Assembly: GCF_002197755.1 (NCBI RefSeq)
Contig: NZ_NHOT01000005.1
Coordinates: 186,001 to 250,000 of the forward strand
Source: Pedobacter sp. AJM
Lineage (GTDB): Bacteria; Bacteroidota; Bacteroidia; Sphingobacteriales; Sphingobacteriaceae
Length of the DNA stretch: 64,000 nt
Direction of reading: 5' to 3'
The translations under genes and the position numbers were made by a program. Below, one piece after another: positions 25,275 through 34,866 of the stretch (position 1 is the first letter of the stretch; each line of letters starts with the position of its first letter). Below the pieces are notes generated by a model. That model was not told where the DNA came from and ran no database searches. It saw only the letters and a program-made list of their open reading frames with translations.

Positions 25275-26624
25275 TTATCTGGGACTTTGTTGTATTTCAG
25301 GATTGAGATTAAGCACAGCAGGGGCAATCGGGTATATAAATCTGTTGCTACCCGGACTTAAAGTATATTGCTGCCCCTGGAAGGTACGCACATAAGGCTT
25401 TGCGAACTCAGGGTCGAGGTTTAACCTGCGCTGATCGAACCAACGCAACCCCATTCCCATAAATTCCCTCCGGCGTTCGTTGATGACAGCCGGAAGAAGA
25501 TCAGCAGGATTTGAGATCACCAGATCCTGGTAATCTGCGGCTTTTATCCTCGTTTTTCTAAGTTTGTTTAACCACTCCAGCGTTTTGGAGGTATTACCCG
25601 CCCGGGCATATACTTCTGCATTGATCAGCATCATTTCTGGTACAGACAGACCGGTCTGGCAAGAAAACTCGTTAAATTGCGGACGGATGTATGCAATGCC
25701 CGGCACATCATTACTGGTACCGGTAAACAGTTCCAACCTTGCATCTCCTGAAGGAAACAAGCTGAGGAGTTCCGGGTTCAGCTCAGACATAAACGTACCG
25801 GCAGAAATCTTCGATAAAAGAATTTCCGGATCATCCAATCTTCTTGGAAAGCTTACTGTGTTACCAATATAATTTTCCAGCGTCTTGAGTGAGCTGTTTA
25901 TCGCCAGGGCTTTATCAGCATATTCTCCTGCAAGCGTGAAGTTTCTCATATACAAATACGTTCTTGACAATAAGGCATATGCAGAAACTTTCGCGGCGTG
26001 GCCATTATTCGTTGCAGTAGCGGGCAATGACGGGATGGCCTCCTGAAGGTCTGATAAGATCTGCTTATAGACAATATCCAGGTTGCTCCGGTCTAACTTT
26101 AGGAACAGATCCGGGGTTTTCAATAAAGGAATCCCGACCTGGGTTTGAGCTTTCGACGGATCATAAACCTCGCCGTATTGATTCGCCAGCATCAGATACG
26201 CAAACGCCCTTTGAACTAAAGCATCTGCATAGATTTGTTTCTTTTGCGTTTCAGTCCCTTTAAGACTAGACATTACACTGTAAATAACTTCATTACAAGT
26301 GTATATGGTTTTATATAAATTGCCCCAGCCAATGTCTGTCTGGGTATCACCATAGTAATTTGATCCCCATACATAGGCGGCCTTAAATTCAGCGTTTAAA
26401 GAGTTTTGATGGTTTTCATCAGTAGTCGCCATGTCATCGTTGCTCACAAATGGAAGAATATAAGACTTCTCCATAGTGGACCTGTCATTCATGACGAATT
26501 GAAAATCATCTGTGTATTTTAAGGTACGCTGACCGAATTGTTCTACCTCAACATACTTTCTGCAAGATGAGCTGACTGTTAGGATAAACAATGCAACCCA
26601 GATTTGATAAGTTAATGCTTTCAT
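25275..26624 (-). CDS. SusD/RagB-type outer-membrane nutrient-binding lipoprotein
   Basis: A 449-aa surface lipoprotein with lipobox SSSC (C21). It has the SusD hallmarks: an N-terminal helix part with AYLMLANQYGEVYDP, helical repeats (AYALLSRTYLYMRNFTLAG), and the closing RRREFMGMGLRWFDQRRLN with a Pro-rich end (PAVLNLNPEIQQSP). It forms the lid on the SusC-like barrel encoded just upstream (22 bp). The substrate is unknown; no glycosidase is in the unit, and redoxins and a protease take that place, so a peptide or other compound may be carried instead of a glycan. Confidence 0.92.
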   Translation of the reverse strand: MKALTYQIWVALFILTVSSSCRKYVEVEQFGQRTLKYTDDFQFVMNDRSTMEKSYILPFVSNDDMATTDENHQNSLNAEFKAAYVWGSNYYGDTQTDIGWGNLYKTIYTCNEVIYSVMSSLKGTETQKKQIYADALVQRAFAYLMLANQYGEVYDPSKAQTQVGIPLLKTPDLFLKLDRSNLDIVYKQILSDLQEAIPSLPATATNNGHAAKVSAYALLSRTYLYMRNFTLAGEYADKALAINSSLKTLENYIGNTVSFPRRLDDPEILLSKISAGTFMSELNPELLSLFPSGDARLELFTGTSNDVPGIAYIRPQFNEFSCQTGLSVPEMMLINAEVYARAGNTSKTLEWLNKLRKTRIKAADYQDLVISNPADLLPAVINERRREFMGMGLRWFDQRRLNLDPEFAKPYVRTFQGQQYTLSPGSNRFIYPIAPAVLNLNPEIQQSPR

Positions 26625-26646
26625 TTTAAATATTTTGATACGTTTG

Positions 26647-29600
26647 TTAAAACGATGTGTTTACACTGATAAAAAATGCTTTCGCAGGAGCCAGGTTATT
26701 GTAATTGCTGCTGGCCAAATAACTTGGATCAACTCCGTATTTGTTCTTGCGCCAGATCAACCCCAAGTTTCTGACACTTGCATTGATTGAAGCCGACTTA
26801 AAAGGTGTCTTTTTCAACAGTTCATTCCTGAAAGAATAACCTAATGAGACCTGTTGAAGCCGAATATAGCTTCCACTCATGGTCAAAATATCTGAGTTTT
26901 TATACCTGTCTATACTATTGGATGAAATGTCTTTCAAGCCCGGAACATTGGTAAGCTTTTCATCACCAGGCTGACGCCAGCGTAAAGCCAGATCAGACTG
27001 CATGCCTATGGATCCCTGGTAAGGTGAATAATCCGGATAGCCTTCTACAGACGGTTTTCTAACCACGTTGCCCATCGAATAAGCAATTCTGACACCCAAC
27101 GTAAACTGCTTATACCTAAAGTCGTTATTAAAACCGCCAAAATAAGGAGGTGTAGTCCTGCCCATGTATACCAGGTCATCCGCAGTTAATTTATTGTTTC
27201 CGATGTCAGTGCCGATGATGTCTCCATTTTTATTATAGATCTGTGACTGACCTTTGTCATCCAGTCCAGCCCATCTGTAAGCATACATATAATCCATAGG
27301 TAAACCAACCGTAGGCGTAGAAGAACCAACCAGGTTACTGGTTACAGCCTTTTTTAGCCTGTTGTCCGTAACTTCATTTGTATTATAAGAGAAATTAAAA
27401 ACCGAATTCCATGAATAATCCCTTTGGCTAACTACATTCACCTGCATGCCTAATTCAAAACCATGACTTTTCATACTTGCACTGTTGAATTGCAAAGAAG
27501 TCCAGCCATAGGTTGAGTTGTAAGGAAAGGTATATAAAATGTCTGATGTGTTTTTATTATAAGCGTCGATGCTAAAGGACAGGCGGTTTTGTAGCAGGGC
27601 AAAATCCACCCCAAAGTTCAGGGACTTCACTTTCTCCCAGGAGATCTGGTTATTTGCAGGACTTGAAATCTGTGCAATCGTCTCATTTGTTTGGTTGTCG
27701 GTGCTGGTATTAATCACCACAACGTTACCTGATCCGGTAGGTAAAGTTCCGCCCACACCATAAGTTAACCTGAAATCCAAAGCATTCAGCCAACCAATGT
27801 CCTGAACGAAATTCTCCATTTTGGCATTCCATTTTATACCGGTAGACCAAAGTGGCTTTGCCCGCTGATTACGTGCAGCTCCCGTAATCGTAAAATCATC
27901 AAAGCGAACACTTCCCGATGCTACATATTTCCCTTTCAGAAAAGACAGTCCAACGTTCGAATAATAGGATAATGCCCTCTTAATACCTTTTTTCAACGGA
28001 TTATCAGCATTAATTGTGTTCGTGTAACCTTCAACTGTGTTGTAGGGCACAGTTGGGTTAAAAGCCTTATCCTGATAAATATCCTCATTAAATCCGTAAC
28101 GGTACTGCTCAGAAGACTGATAGCTGTTCTGCCGGATCTCTGCCCCGCCCAGGAAAGCAATGTTCAAAAAGTCTCCAATGTTCCGGTCTACATTTAGCTG
28201 AGACCTCAATGTATATTCCCAGGAATTATAATTGATAAGACCCAGTTTTCCACCATAAGGAATACCGTATACAAGCTTTCCTTCATCATTGATGGTTGTT
28301 GCAAAATTTAACAGATCACGAACGTCATAACTATCTGCCCGGTCCAGATTTTCCGTATCTTCGATATTACGCTGCAACATTCCGGATACGGCAAAGTTGA
28401 CTCCATTAACAATTCTTGTGTCGACACCCATATTGAACCTCAAGCGGTTGGATTGCGTATTGTAATGCGTTTTATCCAACTCGTCCAAAGCAGAATATGT
28501 CCATGGTAGATAACCTTTATTTAAAAAGTCCTGCATGACTTCATCCCTATATTTGATGGATCTTGCAATGTTATTTCCATTGGCGTCGCGAAGTAACTGG
28601 TATGGCTTTAATCCTTTCATTCCATTCCCCATTGCGTTCTGCGCAGCTGGATTGTTTAGTGTGCTGGAGTAGTTATAATTCAACCCGAAAGTAAGGTTCA
28701 CCCTGTCATTAAACAATTTATTGCTCAGATTGGAATTCACAAAGAAACTCTCTGCTTGATTTCCTCTAAATACAGGCACATCTTTAGTGTAGTTGGTCGA
28801 TACATAATAACTGCTTTTATTGGCTCCACCTGATAAAGACAGGTTGTATTGCTGGGAAACCGCCCTTTGCAGCAGGAAATCCCTGATCTGGCTTTTATTA
28901 TCAATCTGTCCGAGCGCAGCCAGCGCAGCATCACGTTCTCCCACCGTTGCCGTTCCCCGGTCCACCTTAAACATCCACTCTAAGGCCTCGCTTTGTGGTG
29001 CGTTGTTATTAAAACTCATCCAGCTTGGCTTATCGGCCGGATCCAGGATAAATCCCAGCCCTTTTAGTTCACGTTCCAGATCGATATACTGCGCGCTGTT
29101 CATTGTCTTTATATTGTTCAGATCAGCGGGTGACGAAACACTAAGGTTGGTACTAAAATTAATTGAAGGGGGTGTATTTCTCCCTTTTTTAGTTTCAATC
29201 ACAATTACCCCGTTAGCCGCCTTGGCACCCCATATTGATGAGGCTGCAGCATCCTTAAGGATCGTAATGCTTTCGATATCATCAGGGTTGAACCTGTTCA
29301 GTACTGCCCCTGCACTGGTACCATTTCCTGAAGAGACCTTCGATAACTCACCACGGCTGTCCTCATTTTCCATTAGAGGGAATCCATCAATTACAATTAA
29401 AGGACTCTTTGGAGATAAATTGCCGAAGCTGTTATTGCCACGAATACTAATGCTATTGGTTCTAAGATCAACCTGAACGCCTGGTGCCATTCCCTCCAGT
29501 TTTTCAAGGATATTCACGGAAGGCACCTTTTTTATATCTTTAGCTTTAATCACCTCAAAAGCACCAGTCGCACGGTCCTTAGGTAATTTGGTATACCCGG

Positions 29601-30213
29601 TAGACACTACTTCCACTTCATCCAGTGTATTATTTTCACTGTAAAGTACGGCGTTCACTACATTACCTTTCCCCAACGTCATTTTTTGAGGTTGCATGCC
29701 CACATAGGTAAATACAATGGCGTCAGCTTTTTCAAGTAAACGCAAGGTATAACTTCCATCACTGCTGCTAATTACCCCCACCCTTACTGACATTCCTTCC
29801 GGAAACACCGTTGCCCCAATCAGTGGCTTTCCATTTTGATCTGTAACTTTTCCAGTTATAATTCTGTAATTAGGCGCTGGTATCTTTTGCCTGGCAGCTT
29901 CTAACTGCTTTTCGTCTTCCCGTAAATCCCTAACAATGGTATAATAATTCTCCTGAACATACAGGAAAAGCAATTTATTGGGGTAAAGTATCGCCTTCAG
30001 TACGCTATCCACAGTTTTCGATTTTGCCAGGGGAAGTTTTAAGCTTACCATCTTGTTATCCACCAGGCCTGCCTGGTAAGAAAATTTAGTGCCATAAGTT
30101 TTCTGAACTTCAGAAAGTGCTTTCTGCAGGGTCATTTGCTCCTGCGCCAATGCAGAACGCATGGAGGTTACAATGAGCAGAAAGCCCAGGATAAATAGTA
30201 GTTTTGTTTTCAT
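26647..30213 (-). CDS. SusC/RagA-type TonB-dependent receptor with STN signalling domain
   Basis: An 1188-aa outer-membrane receptor. The signal peptide ends near SALA (residue 23). Residues 45-110 look like the secretin/TonB short N-terminal (STN) domain that talks to a FecR anti-sigma factor. Residues 115-200 are a carboxypeptidase-like regulatory domain (ITGKVTDQNGKPLIGATV). The plug follows (VPSVNILEKLEGMAPGVQV, then SPLIVIDGFPL) and a long barrel ending in an aromatic residue (FISVNTSF). The STN domain together with fecR and sigma genes directly upstream predicts substrate-induced transcription. Confidence 0.93.
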   Translation of the reverse strand: MKTKLLFILGFLLIVTSMRSALAQEQMTLQKALSEVQKTYGTKFSYQAGLVDNKMVSLKLPLAKSKTVDSVLKAILYPNKLLFLYVQENYYTIVRDLREDEKQLEAARQKIPAPNYRIITGKVTDQNGKPLIGATVFPEGMSVRVGVISSSDGSYTLRLLEKADAIVFTYVGMQPQKMTLGKGNVVNAVLYSENNTLDEVEVVSTGYTKLPKDRATGAFEVIKAKDIKKVPSVNILEKLEGMAPGVQVDLRTNSISIRGNNSFGNLSPKSPLIVIDGFPLMENEDSRGELSKVSSGNGTSAGAVLNRFNPDDIESITILKDAAASSIWGAKAANGVIVIETKKGRNTPPSINFSTNLSVSSPADLNNIKTMNSAQYIDLERELKGLGFILDPADKPSWMSFNNNAPQSEALEWMFKVDRGTATVGERDAALAALGQIDNKSQIRDFLLQRAVSQQYNLSLSGGANKSSYYVSTNYTKDVPVFRGNQAESFFVNSNLSNKLFNDRVNLTFGLNYNYSSTLNNPAAQNAMGNGMKGLKPYQLLRDANGNNIARSIKYRDEVMQDFLNKGYLPWTYSALDELDKTHYNTQSNRLRFNMGVDTRIVNGVNFAVSGMLQRNIEDTENLDRADSYDVRDLLNFATTINDEGKLVYGIPYGGKLGLINYNSWEYTLRSQLNVDRNIGDFLNIAFLGGAEIRQNSYQSSEQYRYGFNEDIYQDKAFNPTVPYNTVEGYTNTINADNPLKKGIKRALSYYSNVGLSFLKGKYVASGSVRFDDFTITGAARNQRAKPLWSTGIKWNAKMENFVQDIGWLNALDFRLTYGVGGTLPTGSGNVVVINTSTDNQTNETIAQISSPANNQISWEKVKSLNFGVDFALLQNRLSFSIDAYNKNTSDILYTFPYNSTYGWTSLQFNSASMKSHGFELGMQVNVVSQRDYSWNSVFNFSYNTNEVTDNRLKKAVTSNLVGSSTPTVGLPMDYMYAYRWAGLDDKGQSQIYNKNGDIIGTDIGNNKLTADDLVYMGRTTPPYFGGFNNDFRYKQFTLGVRIAYSMGNVVRKPSVEGYPDYSPYQGSIGMQSDLALRWRQPGDEKLTNVPGLKDISSNSIDRYKNSDILTMSGSYIRLQQVSLGYSFRNELLKKTPFKSASINASVRNLGLIWRKNKYGVDPSYLASSNYNNLAPAKAFFISVNTSF

Positions 30214-30272
30214 TTAGTTTGGTTTGGTTTAGTTTGTTGAGGTTAATCTATTTCATACGGTAAGGTCTATGT

Positions 30273-31310
30273 CTACTCATGCGTAATCAGGAGTTGATTT
30301 TTATTGATGATAACTTTTACATCAAATACTTTTTTAATTACAAAAAGGATGTCTTCTGCACTACCTGAAGGGACTGCGCCCGAAAGTCGTTTACCCTTGA
30401 GATCATCAGCATGTATGGTCACCTCGTAACCATAGGTATCTTCGAGTATTTCGGCAATGTCGTTTATCGTATAGCCTTCCACATTGAGCTCTTTTTTCGT
30501 CCAGGACTCACTTGCAGCCGCAACTTTTTGTGTTTCTTTAAGAATCTGTTTGCCATCGTATACCAATACATCGCCCGGCTTCATGATCCTGGAGAAAGCA
30601 AATGGTCCCTTCTTTTCAATTCTCAGGCCTCCAGTCAGCAAAGCGATCTCCGTACGACCTCGTCTATCTTTAATGTTAAACTTAGTACCCAATACAGTCA
30701 GCTCTAAACCGTTTACGTGAACCTTAAATGAGTCGGCTTGCTGAAATCTGTTTTTTAGCGCCACGTGCTTCACTGCAAATGCAGCTTCACCCTCCAGCCA
30801 TATTTCCCTAGGTTTATCAGAACGCCAGTTGCGTACATAGTGAATCCGGCTATTACCGTTTAACATCACATCAGATGAATCGGGAAGTGTCGCACTGCGC
30901 AATTCTCCGTAATCCGATCGGACCACCTGTTTTCCTTGCTGCATCAGTTCAGCGATAGTAAAATAAACGGCTAAGCCTGCAGCGATGGCAGACATCCATT
31001 TACCTGCACGTTTAAGCGGCATCACATAAGAACGTTCCAAATGATCGTGTCTTGCAATCCTTTCGCTGATTTGTCCCCAGATGGATTCAGCACTATTTTG
31101 AGCAGTGTATATTTGCTGACGATGTAACATCAGTATCCAACTTTCCGCTTCTGCCATTTCTTTTTCCCTGTCGGGATGTGCCGATAATACCTTTTGCCAA
31201 AGCATTTTACTGGCTTGGTCAGGATGCAAAACGTATTGTATGAAGTTTTCATCGTCAAAGAAATCCAGCGCACTATAGCTGCTGTAATCAGTTGCTTTCA
31301 AGTTATTCAT
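30273..31310 (-). CDS. FecR-family anti-sigma factor
   Basis: A 345-aa inner-membrane regulator. Residues 1-95 are cytoplasmic and bind the sigma factor. One membrane helix lies around residues 107-127 (WMSAIAAGLAVYFTIAELM). The periplasmic part holds the FecR domain (YGELRSATLPDSSDVMLNGNS, VKHVALKNRFQQADSFKVHV) and an STN-like DUF4974 tail (NVEGYTINDIAEILEDTYGYEV). It receives the signal from the SusC-like receptor encoded 60 bp downstream and frees the ECF sigma encoded upstream. This is a standard Bacteroidota arrangement. Confidence 0.93.
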   Translation of the reverse strand: MNNLKATDYSSYSALDFFDDENFIQYVLHPDQASKMLWQKVLSAHPDREKEMAEAESWILMLHRQQIYTAQNSAESIWGQISERIARHDHLERSYVMPLKRAGKWMSAIAAGLAVYFTIAELMQQGKQVVRSDYGELRSATLPDSSDVMLNGNSRIHYVRNWRSDKPREIWLEGEAAFAVKHVALKNRFQQADSFKVHVNGLELTVLGTKFNIKDRRGRTEIALLTGGLRIEKKGPFAFSRIMKPGDVLVYDGKQILKETQKVAAASESWTKKELNVEGYTINDIAEILEDTYGYEVTIHADDLKGKRLSGAVPSGSAEDILFVIKKVFDVKVIINKNQLLITHE

Positions 31311-31402
31311 GATTTATTAATGTTATATACACATAGAATTCACATTTTACCCCAAGCAACTCATTAATTTTTTGAGTGGAGTAAAAGAGCTGGTAAGTGC
31401 AG

Positions 31403-31993
31403 TTACTTTCTGGAGAGATTCAGCAGGTAAAGTATCAGTAAGTAATCAAACCTTGGCAGGTGTTGCTTTAGCGAATCAATCGCCCTGTAAAGTAGTTTGT
31501 AGGTTGCTTTTGTAGAAAGTTGCATCACATCCGCAATTTCATTAAAGTCCATTTCCTCAAAATAACGAAGGTGAATAACCTCCCGCTGGCGAGGCGTCAT
31601 TTTATCAAGTGCAATCGCAAGATTTTCCTGAATCTTCCTGGTTCGCTCTGCACTGATCATGCGATGATCATGGCCCAGTTCAATATTAAAGGCTATTTTT
31701 TCTTCTGTCGCAGGAAAAGCCATAATCTTTGGCAAATAATCCAATTTTCGGATTAAACGCCTTCTGAAAGCCTTATAAATATAATTTTTTACAGAATTTG
31801 TAGCATTGATTTTTTCTCTGTCAATCCAAAGCTTAACAAACAGATCCTGTATAATGTCCTCTATAAGATGATCATCTGGTGTAAATTTATGACCATAATT
31901 AAAGAGCAATTCGTAATAAGCATCAAATATAAATTTCAACGCACGCTCATCACCGTACCGAAATTCATCCCATGCCTTTTGCTCACTGGTCAT
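31403..31993 (-). CDS. ECF-type RNA polymerase sigma factor
   Basis: A 196-aa sigma-70-family protein of the ECF group found with FecR in Bacteroidota. Region 2 covers residues 10-75 (FKFIFDAYYELLFNYG... with DIIQDLFVKLWIDRE), and region 4 covers about 125-180 (MTPRQREVIHLRYFEEMDFNEIAD). There is no region 3. It starts the unit with FecR and SusC. It probably directs RNA polymerase to the promoter of the receptor gene when FecR is signalled. The 92-bp gap to fecR may hold a promoter. Confidence 0.93.
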   Translation of the reverse strand: MTSEQKAWDEFRYGDERALKFIFDAYYELLFNYGHKFTPDDHLIEDIIQDLFVKLWIDREKINATNSVKNYIYKAFRRRLIRKLDYLPKIMAFPATEEKIAFNIELGHDHRMISAERTRKIQENLAIALDKMTPRQREVIHLRYFEEMDFNEIADVMQLSTKATYKLLYRAIDSLKQHLPRFDYLLILYLLNLSRK

Positions 31994-32259
31994 ATTTTAG
32001 TTGGCTGTTTATAAAAAATAATCGGAAGCATATTCAAAGATGAAAAAATGTTTTGAGGAACAATTAAAAATCAAAAAATTGTTTGCAAACCAGCACGAAT
32101 GACCTCGATAACTGCAACCATAGATAGATACGAAAGGGATAGGTCAGAAAAGAAGCATCAGTTGGCAACAACTCTTCTAAATTCAGCATCTATCAAATCC
32201 TTTTTAATAAAGTGTCTACGGCTCCCAAAGTACGGGAGATCATACGACAACAAATTCTT

Positions 32260-32544
32260 TCCCGGAAGATATGTGAACAGAAAAGCAAGAATAATTGAAA
32301 AGGCAAGCGGAATACCGTTTGCTGAATTTGTGATTAAAAATATAGTCAAACCATTGAAAATGACAAACTCCGTATTGGCAATAAAGAGTTCGCCAATAAT
32401 GCCAATCTATTCGGTAGTCTTGGGAAAGCCTATCATACAAATAGGTAATACGAATTGGCATTAAATAGCTACGGGCAAGCCATAAGTCTCGGTGAGGCAA
32501 CTGGAAATTCAGGAAAAACGGCAGAGCAATTAAGAAAATTATAG
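32260..32544 (+). pseudogene. Relic of a serine hydrolase (class C beta-lactamase-like)
   Basis: A plus-strand frame includes IIEKASGIPFAEFVIKNIV and PLKMTNSVL, which closely follow a conserved block of beta-lactamase-like serine hydrolases (EKASG..F..F....I..PL.M..S). The catalytic SxxK and YxN blocks are missing, the region between FPGRY and the block is shortened, and after about 32390 the frame loses resemblance. A further frame ends with NSYGQAISLGEATGNSGKT and the TAG at 32542-32544, like the tail repeats of such enzymes. The gene has suffered deletions and frameshifts. The frame itself opens at 32099, but its first part is not recognisable. Confidence 0.55.
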
Positions 32545-32587
32545 GTAAATAAGTATTGTCTGGTTTCCAGTCAAAGAAATTAAAAAA

Positions 32588-33736
32588 CTACCGTGAAGGT
32601 GCCCTGTAAGCAACCTCGTTTTTAGTTGGTTTCCTGTGCCAATAAGAAGAAAGCAAGGAACCTGTGATATTCATTAAAGGACCAAATACCGCAGGAGCAA
32701 GTCCAACAGTGGCCATTTTGCCCATCTCTTTGGCTATGGCCGATGCTAACCCGCCGTTCTGCATGCCCACCTCAATAGCCATAGTTCTGCAGTCACGTTC
32801 CTCCATTTTAAATAACCTCCCTGACCAATAACCTAAAACATATCCGGTCAGATTATGAATCAGTACCAGTAATATTAATTTGAACCCTATATCCAATAAA
32901 CTGTTATGCCCTGCAGCTGTGATAATCATGATGATAAACGCAATCCCAGACATAGATATTAAAGGCATAATTTTTTCAACCCACTGATGCTTATGCCGCA
33001 ATAATCGATTAAATATTAAACCTAAAACAATCGGTACAATCACCATCTTGGCAATATCGAACATCATATTTTCAACATTGATGTCAATAAATGCTCCCGC
33101 AAGCAGTTTCATCAGTAATGGCGTTATCAATGGTGCCAGTAATGTTGAAACGGCTGTGATCGTAACCGACAAGGCAAGATTGGCCTTTGCCAGGTATGAT
33201 ATCACATTTGAGGCCATTCCGTTAGGTGAACACCCAATTAAAATAATCCCGGCAGCAATCTCAGGTTTAAACCCGCTTATACTGGCCAAAGTCAACCCCA
33301 GTAAGGGCATGATTAAAAAATGACTGAAAACACCGATGAATACTCCTTTAGGCATTTTTAATACGTTTACAAAATCTTTAACATGCATAGATGTCCCCAT
33401 ACCAAACATAATGATTTGGATCAAGGGAGTAATGAGCAATGCAAATTTAAACTCGTGATATGAGATAAAATAGTCAGGATAACTTAAAGATGTCGTCACT
33501 GCTGCACAGATCAGCAATGTAAAACTAAAGCCCTTTAATAAGGTAAAATTCCTAAAGCCAATTGCAAGTAATAAAAAGGCTACAATAATTTCCGGCACTG
33601 CTGTCCGAAAACCGGAACTAAAGCAAATGATCATGGCCATAATTAATAAGGCAACCGCCATAACCAAAACGATCCTGGAAAGATTTGGTTTAAGGCTTTT
33701 ACCGTCAATATGTTTACTGTTCCCGTGTTTTTCCAT
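32588..33736 (-). CDS. BASS-family (bile acid:sodium symporter-like) transporter
   Basis: A 382-aa inner-membrane carrier with nine to ten helices. Hallmarks of the family are GCSPNGMASNVISYLAKAN near residues 167-185, which is the first crossover motif, and the second crossover motif EVGMQNGGLASAIA near residues 325-340. The N-terminal 20 residues are charged. Family members move organic anions such as bile acids, pantoate or other keto acids with Na+; the substrate here is unknown. It stands alone between a relic and a 530-bp gap. Confidence 0.88.
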   Translation of the reverse strand: MEKHGNSKHIDGKSLKPNLSRIVLVMAVALLIMAMIICFSSGFRTAVPEIIVAFLLLAIGFRNFTLLKGFSFTLLICAAVTTSLSYPDYFISYHEFKFALLITPLIQIIMFGMGTSMHVKDFVNVLKMPKGVFIGVFSHFLIMPLLGLTLASISGFKPEIAAGIILIGCSPNGMASNVISYLAKANLALSVTITAVSTLLAPLITPLLMKLLAGAFIDINVENMMFDIAKMVIVPIVLGLIFNRLLRHKHQWVEKIMPLISMSGIAFIIMIITAAGHNSLLDIGFKLILLVLIHNLTGYVLGYWSGRLFKMEERDCRTMAIEVGMQNGGLASAIAKEMGKMATVGLAPAVFGPLMNITGSLLSSYWHRKPTKNEVAYRAPSR

Positions 33737-34264
33737 ATATTTTTAGAAGACTGAGATTCTATTGATGCATGCAAGTGACATCCTTTAACATCATGGATAC
33801 AAACGAAATAGACGCAACAATGTTGCCCTCAGATGTGGCATGGCAAAATTATCTTTTTAGCAAAAGAAATGAATGGTTATGGTTGGCACCGGAAATACCA
33901 TTTACACGACATTTATTCAACCGCAACCAACCTCCGAAGCCAAAGGCCGGCAATAAGCACCTTGCCGGAAAGCTGTGGAACAATCCATATCACACTCTGC
34001 CCCTTCTCCTGCTTTCCTTATACTCCGAAAGCAATTCACTCTTATAAAACTTATCCCCGGGAAGCTTCATCGGCTTCAGTTGGCTTATGCAAAAGAGCTA
34101 GGAAAAGTTCTTGAAGTTATTGGATCGACAGTGTAGCTGGGAATTGGGAGAATTCTAGCCGCATAAGACAGTTCTAAATAAGCTAAATGCAATATTGAAA
34201 AAAGTGCTTTATATGATAGCCGCGAGGAATAAAGCTTGATACAAGTTCTTTCATTTTGATTCCT
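33737..34264. other. 528-bp region with only doubtful short frames
   Basis: The longest plus-strand frame (33769-34047) encodes 92 residues with no recognisable domain, though the composition, with WLWLAPEIPFTRHLF, is not obviously random. A different frame further on reads LIKLIPGKLHRLQLAYAKEL. Together they could be a frameshifted relic, but I cannot name a family. The rest is plain AT-rich sequence. I see no repeat or promoter. Confidence 0.4.
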
Positions 34265-34639
34265 TTACAAAGGACATTCATTCTGTAGTTTATTTCTGTG
34301 ATTTTTCCCCCAATCAGCCAGGGTATTTACAATGGGAATAACTGTCTTCGCATATTCAGTTGGCTCATAACTAACAATAACAGGTGTGGCTCCCGCTTCA
34401 ACTTTACGAACTATAACCCCATTTGTTTCCAAATCCTTCAACTCATTTGACAACACCCTGGCAGAAATACCTTCCACAGCCCGCTGTAATTCATTAAAGC
34501 GATTATATCCACTAGCGATTCCTACTACAATACGTAATTTCCACTTACCTCCCAGCACATGCAGAGCATCCTCAATAGCCTTTAAACTTTGAATACAGAT
34601 TAAACTTTTGAATTCGTTTTTATCGTTTTCACTTTCCAT
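34265..34639 (-). CDS. HxlR-family transcriptional regulator
   Basis: A 124-aa winged-helix regulator. The HxlR signature is clear: CIQSLKAIEDALHVLGGKWKL, then GYNRFNELQRAVEGISARVLSNELKDLE and the wing. The cysteine at about residue 16, conserved in many HxlR proteins, is present. These proteins respond to electrophiles, aldehydes or quinones and commonly control neighbouring oxidoreductases. It is divergent from the MdaB-like reductase 227 bp away. Direct repeats right before its ATG are a likely operator. Confidence 0.92.
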   Translation of the reverse strand: MESENDKNEFKSLICIQSLKAIEDALHVLGGKWKLRIVVGIASGYNRFNELQRAVEGISARVLSNELKDLETNGVIVRKVEAGATPVIVSYEPTEYAKTVIPIVNTLADWGKNHRNKLQNECPL

Positions 34640-34652
34640 CTATTTTATGCAA

Positions 34653-34698
34653 CTAACCTTTATGATAGTACTAACCTTTAGGTTACAACTAACTTTAT
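34653..34698. promoter_or_regulatory. Candidate HxlR operator: three CTAAC repeats at 18-bp steps
   Basis: CTAACCTTTA occurs at 34653-34662 and 34671-34680, and CTAACTTTAT at 34689-34698, exactly 18 bp apart each time. The middle copy is also half of an inverted repeat, TAACCT-TT-AGGTTA (34672-34685). The block ends 14 bp from the HxlR start codon and faces the MdaB-like gene, so it fits self-control and control of the divergent gene. Confidence 0.6.
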
Positions 34699-34866
34699 AC
34701 AAGCGAATATACATATTTTTGCTTTATCAATTGAAGGCTGTTCCCCATGTAATTGGTGAGTGATTCCCATAGCTATGATACTGAAATTAGTTATAGATCA
34801 TTGCTGCTGATAAATGGTAAACTAAACACAAAATCATAATAACTGATAATACTTAATAAAATTAAA

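Noticed and set aside
28820..29476. 218-aa plus-strand frame opposite the SusC gene
   Set aside because: Antisense shadow of the plug region of a clear SusC-type receptor.
32158..32500. Minus-strand frames of 63 and 86 aa over the serine-hydrolase relic
   Set aside because: The plus strand carries the recognisable family block; the minus frames are its shadow.
33769..34114. Two overlapping plus-strand frames of 92 and 93 aa as real genes
   Set aside because: No domain, no ribosome site, and two frames overlap in the same strand; kept only as a doubtful region.
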